Assembly (NCBI GenBank): GCA_017886875.1
Contig: JAGHIZ010000066.1
Location: forward strand, 1 to 58,183
Source: Butyricicoccus sp.
Lineage (GTDB): Bacteria; Bacillota; Clostridia; Oscillospirales; Butyricicoccaceae
Length of the DNA: 58,183 nt
Direction: 5' to 3'
Under the pieces are notes generated by a model that saw nothing but the letters and a program-made list of their open reading frames with translations, did no database searches and was not told the DNA's origin. Positions 7,500 to 13,808 of the stretch are shown here, in pieces. The first letter of the stretch is position 1. Each line of letters opens with the position of its first letter. Position numbers and translations under genes: made by a program.

Positions 7500-9602
7500 T
7501 TATGGTATATATGGTGCATTTTTAACTGCTTCGTCCATAAGCATTTGCTGACTATTTATAATTTCTTCACCATTTTTGCGTTTACAATGTCGCAAATGAC
7601 CATGTGAATTATGAATTCTAGCTTGAATATTATCTTTCATATAAATATCAAGTATATCATGTATTTTTTGAATACATTTTTTATCATATACAGGACATGC
7701 AATTTCTACGCGTTTTTCTGTGTTTCTGGTCATCATATCAGCCGAGCCAATATAAATTTTTTCTTCTTCGCCAACACCAAAACAGAAAATTCTTGAATGT
7801 TCAAGAAAACGACCAACAATAGAGCGAATTGTAATATTTTCTGTTTTATTAGGCACAGATGGCACTAAACAACAAATACCACGAATAATTAAATCAATAG
7901 GTACACCTGCACATGATGCCTCAGATAATCTATCAATTATATCTCTATCAGTTAGTGAATTAAATTTCATAATAATTCGGCTTGGTAAACCAGAATTTGC
8001 TTTTTGAATTTCGCCCTCAATAAGCTCTAGTATACTGCTTTTAAGTAGATTAGGTGCAATAAGCAGTTCACCACGTTCTGTGGTAGGAATACCAAGTGCC
8101 ATATGCTGAAAGAAATTGGCTGCATCTTCACCGATTGCATTATTTGATGTCATAAGAGATAAATCTGTGTATTGTTTTGCAGTTTTTTCATTGTAGTTAC
8201 CTGTACCAATCTGTGTTATATACTGTGTACCTGTTTCAGTTTGGCGAGTGATAAGACAGATTTTAGAGTGTACTTTTAAATTTTCTATACCGTAGATAAC
8301 TCTACAGCCCGCATGTTCAAGCTGCTCTGCAAGTGCTAAGTTATTTTCTTCATCAAATCTTGCTCTAAGCTCTACAAGTACAAGCACTTCTTTACCATTT
8401 TCCGCAGCATCACATAAATAGCTTATAAGTTTTGACTGTCTAGCAACACGATAAAGAGTTATTTTAATAGAAACTGTGTCAGGGTCAGCAGACGCTTCAC
8501 GAATTAAACGTAAAAATGGGTTCATACGCTCATAAGGATAGTGTAAAAGCATATCATGTTCTATCACTTGAGGGAGTACAGGCACATCAGCTGTCATCAT
8601 TGGTGATGGCTGAGGTGTCCATGCAGGATAAAGCAAAGATTTATTTGTTATCATGCTTTCAAGCGAGAAAACATAACCAAGCTGTAAAGGACTTTGTACT
8701 TCATAGACTTGTTCGGAATGTAAATTAAGTCTAGTAAGCAGAAAATCTTTAGTTGAACTATGCAGCTTACCTTTATACTCAAGGCGAACAGGTGCAAGAC
8801 GCATACGCTTTTTAAGCAGTTTTTTCATTTTTTGACGCATATCTGGCTCAAGCTCTATATCATCATCGTCATCATCAGGACTGATATCTGCATTTCTTGT
8901 AACACGGATTATAGCCTTTGATTGCACTTTAAAACCCTTAAAAATGCTAGATAGCTTGCTTAAAAGAATATCCTCAGTTAAAACATAACGTAAACTATTC
9001 TCATCAGGTAGACGCACAAAAGCGGGAAGGGCAGTCGGTACAGGAAGTAAACCAAACATTGAAAGCTCCTCAAAACGCAAACGGGCAGCAATATAAAGCT
9101 GACCACTAGGCAGGTGGGGGAATGGGTGGTGTTGGTCTACAACTTGTGGGGATAAAATAGGCAAAGCTCTTGTTTTATACCAACGGTCAACATATCTTTT
9201 TTCAGCGGCTGTTAATTTGCTATATGAAAGCTGTTCAACTCCATTTTTTGCAAGTTCTTCGGAAAGCTCACAAAAAACCTTATCACGTCTTTGAACAAGT
9301 GGTATACAGCTTTCATAAATATGTTCAAGCTGTTGGGAAGCAGTCCAACCACATTTGTTATCTGGTACATCTTTAGAATGAATTGCAGCTATATCTGTAA
9401 GAGAACCCACACGAATCATAAAAAATTCATCTAAATTTGAATTGAAAATAGATACAAATTTAAGCCTTTCAAATAAAGGCACAGTTTCAGACTCAGCCTC
9501 TTCAAGTACACGGCTATTAAATTGAAGCCATGAAAGCTCACGACTACAAGTGTAACTGATATCAAGGCTTTGTCTTTTTTTGTTTTCATGTTTCTTTGAC
9601 AT
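7500..9602 (-). CDS. ppk1: Polyphosphate kinase 1
   Basis: Makes inorganic polyphosphate from ATP, reversibly. At 700 residues it has the usual family length and the four-domain order: N-terminal helical domain (RELSWLQFNSRVLEEA), head domain, and two phospholipase-D-like C-terminal domains. Visible active-site signatures are YRVARQSKLISYL, LVELRARFDEENN, the phosphohistidine motif KVHSKICLI (about residue 445), IGTGNYNEKTAKQYTDLS and the late IYIGSADMMTRN. An Asp-rich run (DDDDDDIELEPD) sits in the head domain. The start is ATG 9602 with AAAAGGAG upstream. No ppx or ppk2 is adjacent. Its leader holds several terminator-like stems (see those entries), suggesting attenuation. Confidence 0.95.
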   Translation of the reverse strand: MSKKHENKKRQSLDISYTCSRELSWLQFNSRVLEEAESETVPLFERLKFVSIFNSNLDEFFMIRVGSLTDIAAIHSKDVPDNKCGWTASQQLEHIYESCIPLVQRRDKVFCELSEELAKNGVEQLSYSKLTAAEKRYVDRWYKTRALPILSPQVVDQHHPFPHLPSGQLYIAARLRFEELSMFGLLPVPTALPAFVRLPDENSLRYVLTEDILLSKLSSIFKGFKVQSKAIIRVTRNADISPDDDDDDIELEPDMRQKMKKLLKKRMRLAPVRLEYKGKLHSSTKDFLLTRLNLHSEQVYEVQSPLQLGYVFSLESMITNKSLLYPAWTPQPSPMMTADVPVLPQVIEHDMLLHYPYERMNPFLRLIREASADPDTVSIKITLYRVARQSKLISYLCDAAENGKEVLVLVELRARFDEENNLALAEQLEHAGCRVIYGIENLKVHSKICLITRQTETGTQYITQIGTGNYNEKTAKQYTDLSLMTSNNAIGEDAANFFQHMALGIPTTERGELLIAPNLLKSSILELIEGEIQKANSGLPSRIIMKFNSLTDRDIIDRLSEASCAGVPIDLIIRGICCLVPSVPNKTENITIRSIVGRFLEHSRIFCFGVGEEEKIYIGSADMMTRNTEKRVEIACPVYDKKCIQKIHDILDIYMKDNIQARIHNSHGHLRHCKRKNGEEIINSQQMLMDEAVKNAPYIP

Positions 9603-9631
9603 GACAATTCTCCTTTTATATCTTTAGGAAT

Positions 9632-9669
9632 AAAAAAAACACCGCTAACCAAAATAGTATTGGCTGCGG
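9632..9669 (-). terminator. Terminator-like stem 30 nt upstream of ppk
   Basis: On the minus strand CCGC...GCGG and CCAA...TTGG nest into one stem followed by eight T residues (A-run 9632-9639). It lies between the upstream small-ORF transcript and the ppk start, so transcripts from the upstream promoter must pass it to reach ppk. Its 5' arm contains CAGCCAA, complementary to a loop just upstream. Confidence 0.6.
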
Positions 9670-9712
9670 CTAAATTATTTATTAGAAAACAGGTTACAGC
9701 CAAATGAACCTG
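9660..9712 (-). promoter_or_regulatory. Possible pseudoknot/antiterminator element in the ppk leader
   Basis: A hairpin CAGGTT/AACCTG (9690-9712) exposes TTGGCTG in its loop. That loop is perfectly complementary over 7 nt to CAGCCAA in the 5' arm of the following terminator (9660-9666). Loop pairing and terminator formation would exclude each other. The geometry is that of an H-type pseudoknot switch. I know of no named riboswitch class that it matches. Confidence 0.4.
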
Positions 9713-9726
9713 ATTGAAAATACATT

Positions 9727-9749
9727 AAAAAACCACGTTTTTGACGTGG
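9727..9749 (-). terminator. Terminator of the 31-codon ORF
   Basis: CCACGT (9733-9738) and ACGTGG (9744-9749) form a stem followed on the minus strand by TTTTTT. It lies 32 nt past the stop of the small ORF. Confidence 0.75.
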
Positions 9750-9780
9750 TAAGACGTCGGAAATCTAATATGATAACCGC

Positions 9781-9876
9781 TTAGTCTTCACTTTTTTGAG
9801 TGGAATTGTCATCGTCAAAAATGAAGTCATCAATATCAGGGCGGTCAGGTAATTGTGGTCTAATTCTAAAGAACAT
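9781..9876 (-). CDS. Small acidic protein, 31 residues, unknown function
   Basis: ATG at 9876 is preceded by an almost perfect ribosome binding site (GGAGGTGAACC, 4-10 nt upstream), and the frame reads MFFRIRPQLPDRPDIDDF followed by IFDDDNSTQKSED. It has its own promoter and terminator, which supports real expression. The product has a short basic/aromatic start and a very acidic end, with no signal peptide or membrane helix. I recognise no family. It could be a stand-alone microprotein or a leader peptide for ppk, since ppk is the next gene on the same strand. Confidence 0.6.
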   Translation of the reverse strand: MFFRIRPQLPDRPDIDDFIFDDDNSTQKSED

Positions 9877-9926
9877 ATTGGTTCACCTCCATATTATTAT
9901 TAATGCAAAATAGCACCCGTATACAT

Positions 9927-9970
9927 ATTATATCACAGAAAAAATGCGAAACAAGGGGGTTTTTCTGTGA
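9927..9970 (-). promoter_or_regulatory. Promoter with an 11-bp operator-like palindrome
   Basis: The minus-strand -10 TATAAT is at 9927-9932, with a weak TTGTTT -35 about 16 bp upstream. TCACAGAAAAA (9933-9943) is repeated exactly inverted as TTTTTCTGTGA (9960-9970), so the palindrome covers the spacer and -35 region and abuts the -10. A repressor bound there would block polymerase. Nothing recognisable lies in 9971-10105. Confidence 0.55.
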
Positions 9971-10107
9971 AAGTTTTATAAAAAATATGTAAAATATAAC
10001 TTTTACTTAGCAATGACGCTTTAAAGTGCGAAAATATGATAAAAATATAACAATTTAATTTGCCAAATAAAGAAATGTAAAAATCATGTAAATTTTTTAT
10101 TAAACAA

Positions 10108-10144
10108 TAAAAAGCAGTAATGATATAAAAATCATTACTGCTTT
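10108..10144 (-). terminator. Terminator of the candidate small RNA
   Basis: AAAGCAGTAATGAT pairs with ATCATTACTGCTTT around a short loop, with a T-run on the minus strand. It is a strong 14-bp stem with no coding gene immediately upstream. Confidence 0.85.
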
Positions 10145-10310
10145 ATAATATAAATCCCCACCGCTGCCGATGTAACTCCATTGCTAACCTGCACGTTAGA
10201 GCAGGTGGGTTTCCTATTCCATACATCTGTGCTTCCAACGTCCGTTTTTATTAACGGGAGGCCTGCAACTCCGCATGGAAAGATTATTCGGAATCCCTTA
10301 TAAGAGATGT
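10145..10310 (-). ncRNA. Structured noncoding RNA, possibly 6S RNA
   Basis: Between DUF1292 and a strong terminator lies GC-richer sequence that is unlike the AT-rich spacers here and has no usable ORF. On the minus strand I can pair TTCCAT with ATGGAA around an inner CCGT/ACGG hairpin, CCTGC with GCAGG, and CCCACC with GGTGGG, giving a rod-like fold of about 165-190 nt. A GGTTAGC segment in the 3' half resembles one in Bacillus 6S-1 RNA as I remember it. Size, rod shape and a private terminator favour 6S RNA (RNA polymerase regulator), but I could not recover a full consensus. It could be another structured RNA. The 5' end is uncertain. Confidence 0.45.
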
Positions 10311-10353
10311 GGGTTGAAAAAGAGTTACTGTCAAACAGGGTAGGGAGATTAAA

Positions 10354-10632
10354 TTATTCGTCTTCGTACATATCTTCTACACGTTCCATAACGATTTCAA
10401 AAATCTTATCAGCTTCAGCTTCGTCTTCAACAGTTGCAAGAATTTCTTCACCATCTTCTTCAACTACTTTTAAGATAACAACTTCTGCTTCCTCATCAAC
10501 TGCAAGTTCAGCTGGTATAAAAGCCATATAAGTCTGACCGTCAACTTCAACGGTATCAATATGCTGGAACTCAACTTCGTTGCCGTCCTCATCGGTGAGA
10601 ACAACATAATCGTTGCCAAATGCTTCGCTCAT
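10354..10632 (-). CDS. DUF1292 (YrzB-like) protein
   Basis: Small, strongly acidic soluble protein of 92 residues. The N-terminal YVVLTDEDGNEVEFQHIDTV, central YMAFIPAEL and ILKVVEEDGEEILATVEDE are typical of the DUF1292 family found across Firmicutes, usually beside ruvX (yrrK). Here it stands alone, followed by the candidate small RNA. AGGAAGG lies about 10 nt upstream of its ATG. Promoter: TTGAAA at 10712-10717 and TATTCT at 10689-10694 on the minus strand with a 17-bp spacer. Function is unknown. Confidence 0.85.
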   Translation of the reverse strand: MSEAFGNDYVVLTDEDGNEVEFQHIDTVEVDGQTYMAFIPAELAVDEEAEVVILKVVEEDGEEILATVEDEAEADKIFEIVMERVEDMYEDE

Positions 10633-10864
10633 AAAAATGAATCCTTCCTAATTTCAAGTGCGTAAATACGCAGTTCTTTTATATACATAGAATATTACAA
10701 AACACATAAAATTTCAACAGTCTTCTTGAAATATACATTATTTTGTAACTTAATTAAAAGACTTCCTGTGATTAAAAAAGATACACTATAGTATATGCAT
10801 TTGTCAAGCGGTCTATCAATAATTTTTTAGTTAATATTTTTGTGCAATATTTTTTATAAAAATC

Positions 10865-10893
10865 TTGACACGATGTTTAAACTCTGATAAACT
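10865..10893 (+). promoter_or_regulatory. Promoter of infC-rpmI-rplT
   Basis: TTGACA (10865-10870), 17-bp spacer, TAAACT (10888-10893). The transcript has a leader of about 180 nt before infC. Confidence 0.85.
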
Positions 10894-10899
10894 ATCTGA

Positions 10900-11022
10900 G
10901 GAAAACAAAGAAGGACATAATGTCCTCACCCGCCGCATAAGCAATCGGGTCAAGAGTGTGCAAAATCTCTTTATAGGGGTTTTATTGTCTTGACTTCGGA
11001 TAGCTCGGCTGTCCGTTTTTTT
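10900..11022 (+). promoter_or_regulatory. infC leader with attenuator (L20-type autoregulation likely)
   Basis: The leader holds stem ACCCG/CGGGT (10928-10932 with 10946-10950) and a terminator, CGGATAGC with GCTGTCCG around a 3-nt loop and seven T residues (10997-11022). In Firmicutes the infC-rpmI-rplT operon is controlled by L20 binding to such a leader and promoting termination. The position and layout match, though I did not recover the L20-binding consensus base by base. Confidence 0.65.
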
Positions 11023-11077
11023 ATGCCTAAAGCATACATTAATTTTTGTTAATTATCATTTTGGGAGGTGCTCTCGT

Positions 11078-11596
11078 ATTAGCAGCATGGAACATCAGAT
11101 CAATGAAGAAATTCGTGACAAGGAAGTTCGTCTTATAGGCGATGAAGGAGAACAGCTAGGAATTATGTCAAGCAAAGAAGCTCTTGAAGCTGCCATTGAC
11201 AGAGGAATGGACCTTGTTAAAATCGCACCACAGGCTCAACCACCGGTTTGTCGTATTATGGACTATGGTAAGTTCCGTTTTGAACAGGCAAAGCGTGAAA
11301 AAGAGGCTCGCAAAAATCAGCGTGTTGTGGAAATTAAAGAAATCCGTCTTACTCCAGGTATTGACGTTGGAGACCTTAACACCAAGGTTAAAAACGCTTG
11401 TAAATTCCTAAAAGGCGGCGACAAGGTCAAGGTTTCAGTTCGTTTCCGTGGCCGTGAAGTTACTCATTCTTCACTAGGTCTGGATTTGCTACAACGTTTT
11501 GCAGATCTCTGTGCTGAAGTTGGCACTGTTGAAAAAAATCCCAAGCTAGAAGGTCGCCAAATGCATATGTTTTTGGCACCTAAAAAGGATAAGTAA
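11078..11596 (+). CDS. infC: Translation initiation factor IF-3, ATT start
   Basis: IF-3 binds the 30S subunit and enforces start-codon selection. The product (about 172 residues) shows the N-terminal INEEIRDKEVRLIGDEGEQLGIM, the linker rich in Lys/Arg around residues 75-95 (KREKEARKNQ), and the C-terminal KVRFRGRE-like domain. The binding site GGGAGGTG ends at 11070, 7 nt before ATT at 11078 but 16 nt before the first ATG at 11087, so ATT is the likely start. Rare AUU/AUA starts are the known hallmark of infC and let IF-3 repress its own translation. It is first gene of infC-rpmI-rplT. Confidence 0.95.
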   Translation: MSSMEHQINEEIRDKEVRLIGDEGEQLGIMSSKEALEAAIDRGMDLVKIAPQAQPPVCRIMDYGKFRFEQAKREKEARKNQRVVEIKEIRLTPGIDVGDLNTKVKNACKFLKGGDKVKVSVRFRGREVTHSSLGLDLLQRFADLCAEVGTVEKNPKLEGRQMHMFLAPKKDK

Positions 11597-11652
11597 AATT
11601 TTAACGCATGTCTGAAAATTTCAGACATAAGCAATGAGAGGAGTTTAATAAT

Positions 11653-11850
11653 ATGCCTAAGATTAAGACCCATAGTGGTGCTAAGAAAAGATTTAAGGTT
11701 ACCAAGAACGGCAAAATCAAGCGTGGTCATGTTGGTCGCCGTCACATTCTAACTAAGAAGAACACTAAGCGTCTTCGTCACCTGCGTAAGGAAGGTTTTG
11801 CTGATACTACTAATGTAGCTCAGGTAAAGCGTTTAATCCCTTACATGTAA
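11653..11850 (+). CDS. rpmI: Ribosomal protein L35
   Basis: Highly basic 65-residue 50S protein, beginning [20 protein letters not shown] and continuing [17 protein letters not shown], the standard L35 sequence. The start follows GAGAGGAG. It sits between infC and rplT, the usual order, with 56 nt after infC, where CTGAAA/TTTCAG makes a small stem. Confidence 0.97.
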   Translation: MPKIKTHSGAKKRFKVTKNGKIKRGHVGRRHILTKKNTKRLRHLRKEGFADTTNVAQVKRLIPYM

Positions 11851-11892
11851 TTTAATTTTCTGTATTTAGTAATTATCTGGAGGTTTTTATAG

Positions 11893-12246
11893 ATGGCTAG
11901 AGTTAAGGGCGCAATGATGACCCGTAAAAGAAGAAAGAAAATCCTAAAGCGTGCAAAGGGCTACTTTGGTGCTAAGTCCACTCACTTTAGAACTGCTAAT
12001 CAGGCAGTTATGAAGTCCCTAAAGTATGCTTACATCGGTCGTAAGCACAAGAAGCGTGACTTCCGTCGCCTGTGGATTACTCGTATCTCTGCAGCTTGCA
12101 AGATGAACGGTATCAATTACAGCCGTTTCATGAACGGTCTGAAAAAGGCTGGTATCGAAATCAACCGTAAGATGTTAGCTGAGCTTGCTATCAATGACAA
12201 CACTGCTTTCGTAGCTCTTGTTGATAAGGCTAAAGCTGCTCTTTAA
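11893..12246 (+). CDS. rplT: Ribosomal protein L20
   Basis: Binds 23S rRNA early in 50S assembly and, in Firmicutes, represses its own operon through the infC leader. The 117 residues match the usual length. Signatures: [47 protein letters not shown] and [18 protein letters not shown]. The binding site is CTGGAGG. A terminator follows at once. Confidence 0.98.
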   Translation: MARVKGAMMTRKRRKKILKRAKGYFGAKSTHFRTANQAVMKSLKYAYIGRKHKKRDFRRLWITRISAACKMNGINYSRFMNGLKKAGIEINRKMLAELAINDNTAFVALVDKAKAAL

Positions 12247-12258
12247 TTTTGAATACTC

Positions 12259-12286
12259 AAGACCAGATTTTAATCTGGTCTTTTTG
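12259..12286 (+). terminator. Terminator of infC-rpmI-rplT
   Basis: AAGACCAGATT pairs with AATCTGGTCTT and runs into TTTTT; 12 nt after the rplT stop. Confidence 0.9.
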
Positions 12287-12323
12287 TTTTTTGTGTTAAT
12301 TTTGTGATGCTTTTGGGAAATTA

Positions 12324-12352
12324 TTGAGTTTTTGTATTTAAAGTGATATAAT
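12324..12352 (+). promoter_or_regulatory. Promoter of the parvulin gene
   Basis: TTGAGT (12324-12329), 17-bp spacer, TATAAT (12347-12352); the start codon is 43 nt downstream. Confidence 0.8.
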
Positions 12353-12394
12353 ATCTAAGTATTTCACAAAATTATAAATAGGAGATAGTAAACT

Positions 12395-13594
12395 ATGGTT
12401 AAAAGCTATGTAAAACGTATTGCTGCTACCGCTATTATGACAGCCGTTTGTTTAGGTGCAACTGTTCAAATTGGTTTGCCTAATGTTGCTTATGCAGTTG
12501 ATACATCTGATAAAGAAGTTATGATGACTATAAATGGTACAGATATTCTTAAAAATGAATATGTGGATTATTATAGTTACTGTAAGGCTATGATGGAAAA
12601 TAGTTATGGTATGGGTGAGTATCTTTGGAGTATGTATCCAGAAGCTGTTCAGCAGTTAGTAGCTGCTACAGATAATAACTGCTTATATGCACGCACAGTA
12701 GTTGATAAATTTAATGAGCTGGGGTTAAATGTAGATGAGGCTCGTAATAAGGCTTGGCGTGGCTCTGCTTGGGATTTAAAGCAAACTAAAAATGAAACAA
12801 TAGCTAAACTAGCTGAGCAAAATATGACATTTGATGAATGGCTGTCTTCTATGGGCATGGACGAGAAAATGTATAATAATATCTTTGCTCAAGGCTATTA
12901 CTATGAAGCTTTAAATGATTATTACTTTGGTGTAAATGGTGAAAATGCTCCAGCTGAAGATGAAATCAAAGCAGAATTTGAAAAATTTTATAAGGCTAAA
13001 CATATTTTAATTATGAATACAGATGAATATGGCAATGAGCTAACAGGCGATGCTTTAGCCGAGAAAGAGGAGCTTGTAAAACAAATTCAGCAAGAACTTG
13101 CAGATGGTGCAGATTTTGATGAACTGATGAATAAATACAGTGAGGATACTGGTCTTACTACCAACCCTGATGGATATATTTTCCAAGATGATGGTAGCTT
13201 TGTTGATGAGTTTGTTCAAGGTACTGATGCACTTGAAATTGGTGAGGTTTCCTCAGAGCCAGTTAAATCTGATTACGGTTGGCATATTATCAAGCGTGAA
13301 GCTTTAACTGATGAGGATTATGAAGCTTATCGTCCACAGCTTGTGTATAACTTAACTGGTATGACCATAGATAGTTTAATTGAGCAGTGGATGAGTGAAG
13401 CAGAAGTTACTTATCCAGATGGTCATGAAGATTTAACAATAGCTGATATTTTAGGTGAGGAAGCTGGAGATATTCCTTCTATGGAAGACCTTCTAGGCGG
13501 TTCTTCAAGTGATGATGGTACATCTTCTGCTACAGATGATACAACCACAGAAGATACTTCTACAGATAATTCAGCAACTTCATCAGCCGAATAA
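12395..13594 (+). CDS. Secreted parvulin-type peptidyl-prolyl isomerase (PrsA/SurA-like)
   Basis: Exported folding factor of 399 residues. The signal peptide has a KSYVKR n-region, a hydrophobic core (about 10-28) and a probable SPase I site after VAYA (residue 34); there is no lipobox Cys, so unlike PrsA it is not a lipoprotein. A helical SurA-N-like region (about 40-195) precedes a parvulin domain (about 200-308) with KAKHILI, FDELMNKYSED, LEIGEVSSEPVKSDYGWHIIK. A Ser/Thr/Asp-rich, low-complexity tail (from about 365) could reach into the wall. The catalytic core looks complete. It likely helps fold exported proteins outside the membrane. Confidence 0.85.
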   Translation: MVKSYVKRIAATAIMTAVCLGATVQIGLPNVAYAVDTSDKEVMMTINGTDILKNEYVDYYSYCKAMMENSYGMGEYLWSMYPEAVQQLVAATDNNCLYARTVVDKFNELGLNVDEARNKAWRGSAWDLKQTKNETIAKLAEQNMTFDEWLSSMGMDEKMYNNIFAQGYYYEALNDYYFGVNGENAPAEDEIKAEFEKFYKAKHILIMNTDEYGNELTGDALAEKEELVKQIQQELADGADFDELMNKYSEDTGLTTNPDGYIFQDDGSFVDEFVQGTDALEIGEVSSEPVKSDYGWHIIKREALTDEDYEAYRPQLVYNLTGMTIDSLIEQWMSEAEVTYPDGHEDLTIADILGEEAGDIPSMEDLLGGSSSDDGTSSATDDTTTEDTSTDNSATSSAE

Positions 13595-13608
13595 AAAGAG
13601 TGATTATT

Positions 13609-13779
13609 ATGCAATGTGAAACCTGTATGTATGGTCAGTACGATGATGAGTACGATGAATATATATGTGATATGGTATGGGAAGAAGATGTGGCTGCAAG
13701 GCAAATGCAAGGCTTTTATAGTCAGTGTCCATACTATAGAAATGGTGATGACTATAGCATTGTTAGAAAGCAAAATTAA
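13609..13779 (+). CDS. DUF6472-family small cysteine-containing protein
   Basis: 56-residue acidic protein starting MQCETCMYGQYDDEYDEY and ending YRNGDDYSIVRKQN. Four Cys (CETC, ICDM, SQCPYY) suggest a structural metal site. This pattern (CExCxxY...CPYYRxGDeYxIVRKQ) is that of the DUF6472 family common in Clostridia. It starts 15 nt after the parvulin gene with a modest AGAGTGATT site and ends at a strong terminator, so the two are probably co-transcribed. Other frames across this locus are not coding. Function is unknown. Confidence 0.8.
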   Translation: MQCETCMYGQYDDEYDEYICDMVWEEDVAARQMQGFYSQCPYYRNGDDYSIVRKQN

Positions 13780-13808
13780 AAAATCCGCCGTAAGGCGGAT
13801 TTTTTTTA
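13780..13808. terminator. Bidirectional terminator
   Basis: AAAATCCGCC pairs with GGCGGATTTT over a GTAA loop, with T-runs on both strands. It separates the DUF6472 gene from the convergent amt gene. Confidence 0.92.

Noticed and set aside
8859-8883. CAT/CATC-rich run suggesting a simple-sequence repeat or contingency tract
   Set aside because: It encodes the Asp-rich segment of Ppk1 with mixed codons; too short and imperfect for a phase-variable repeat.
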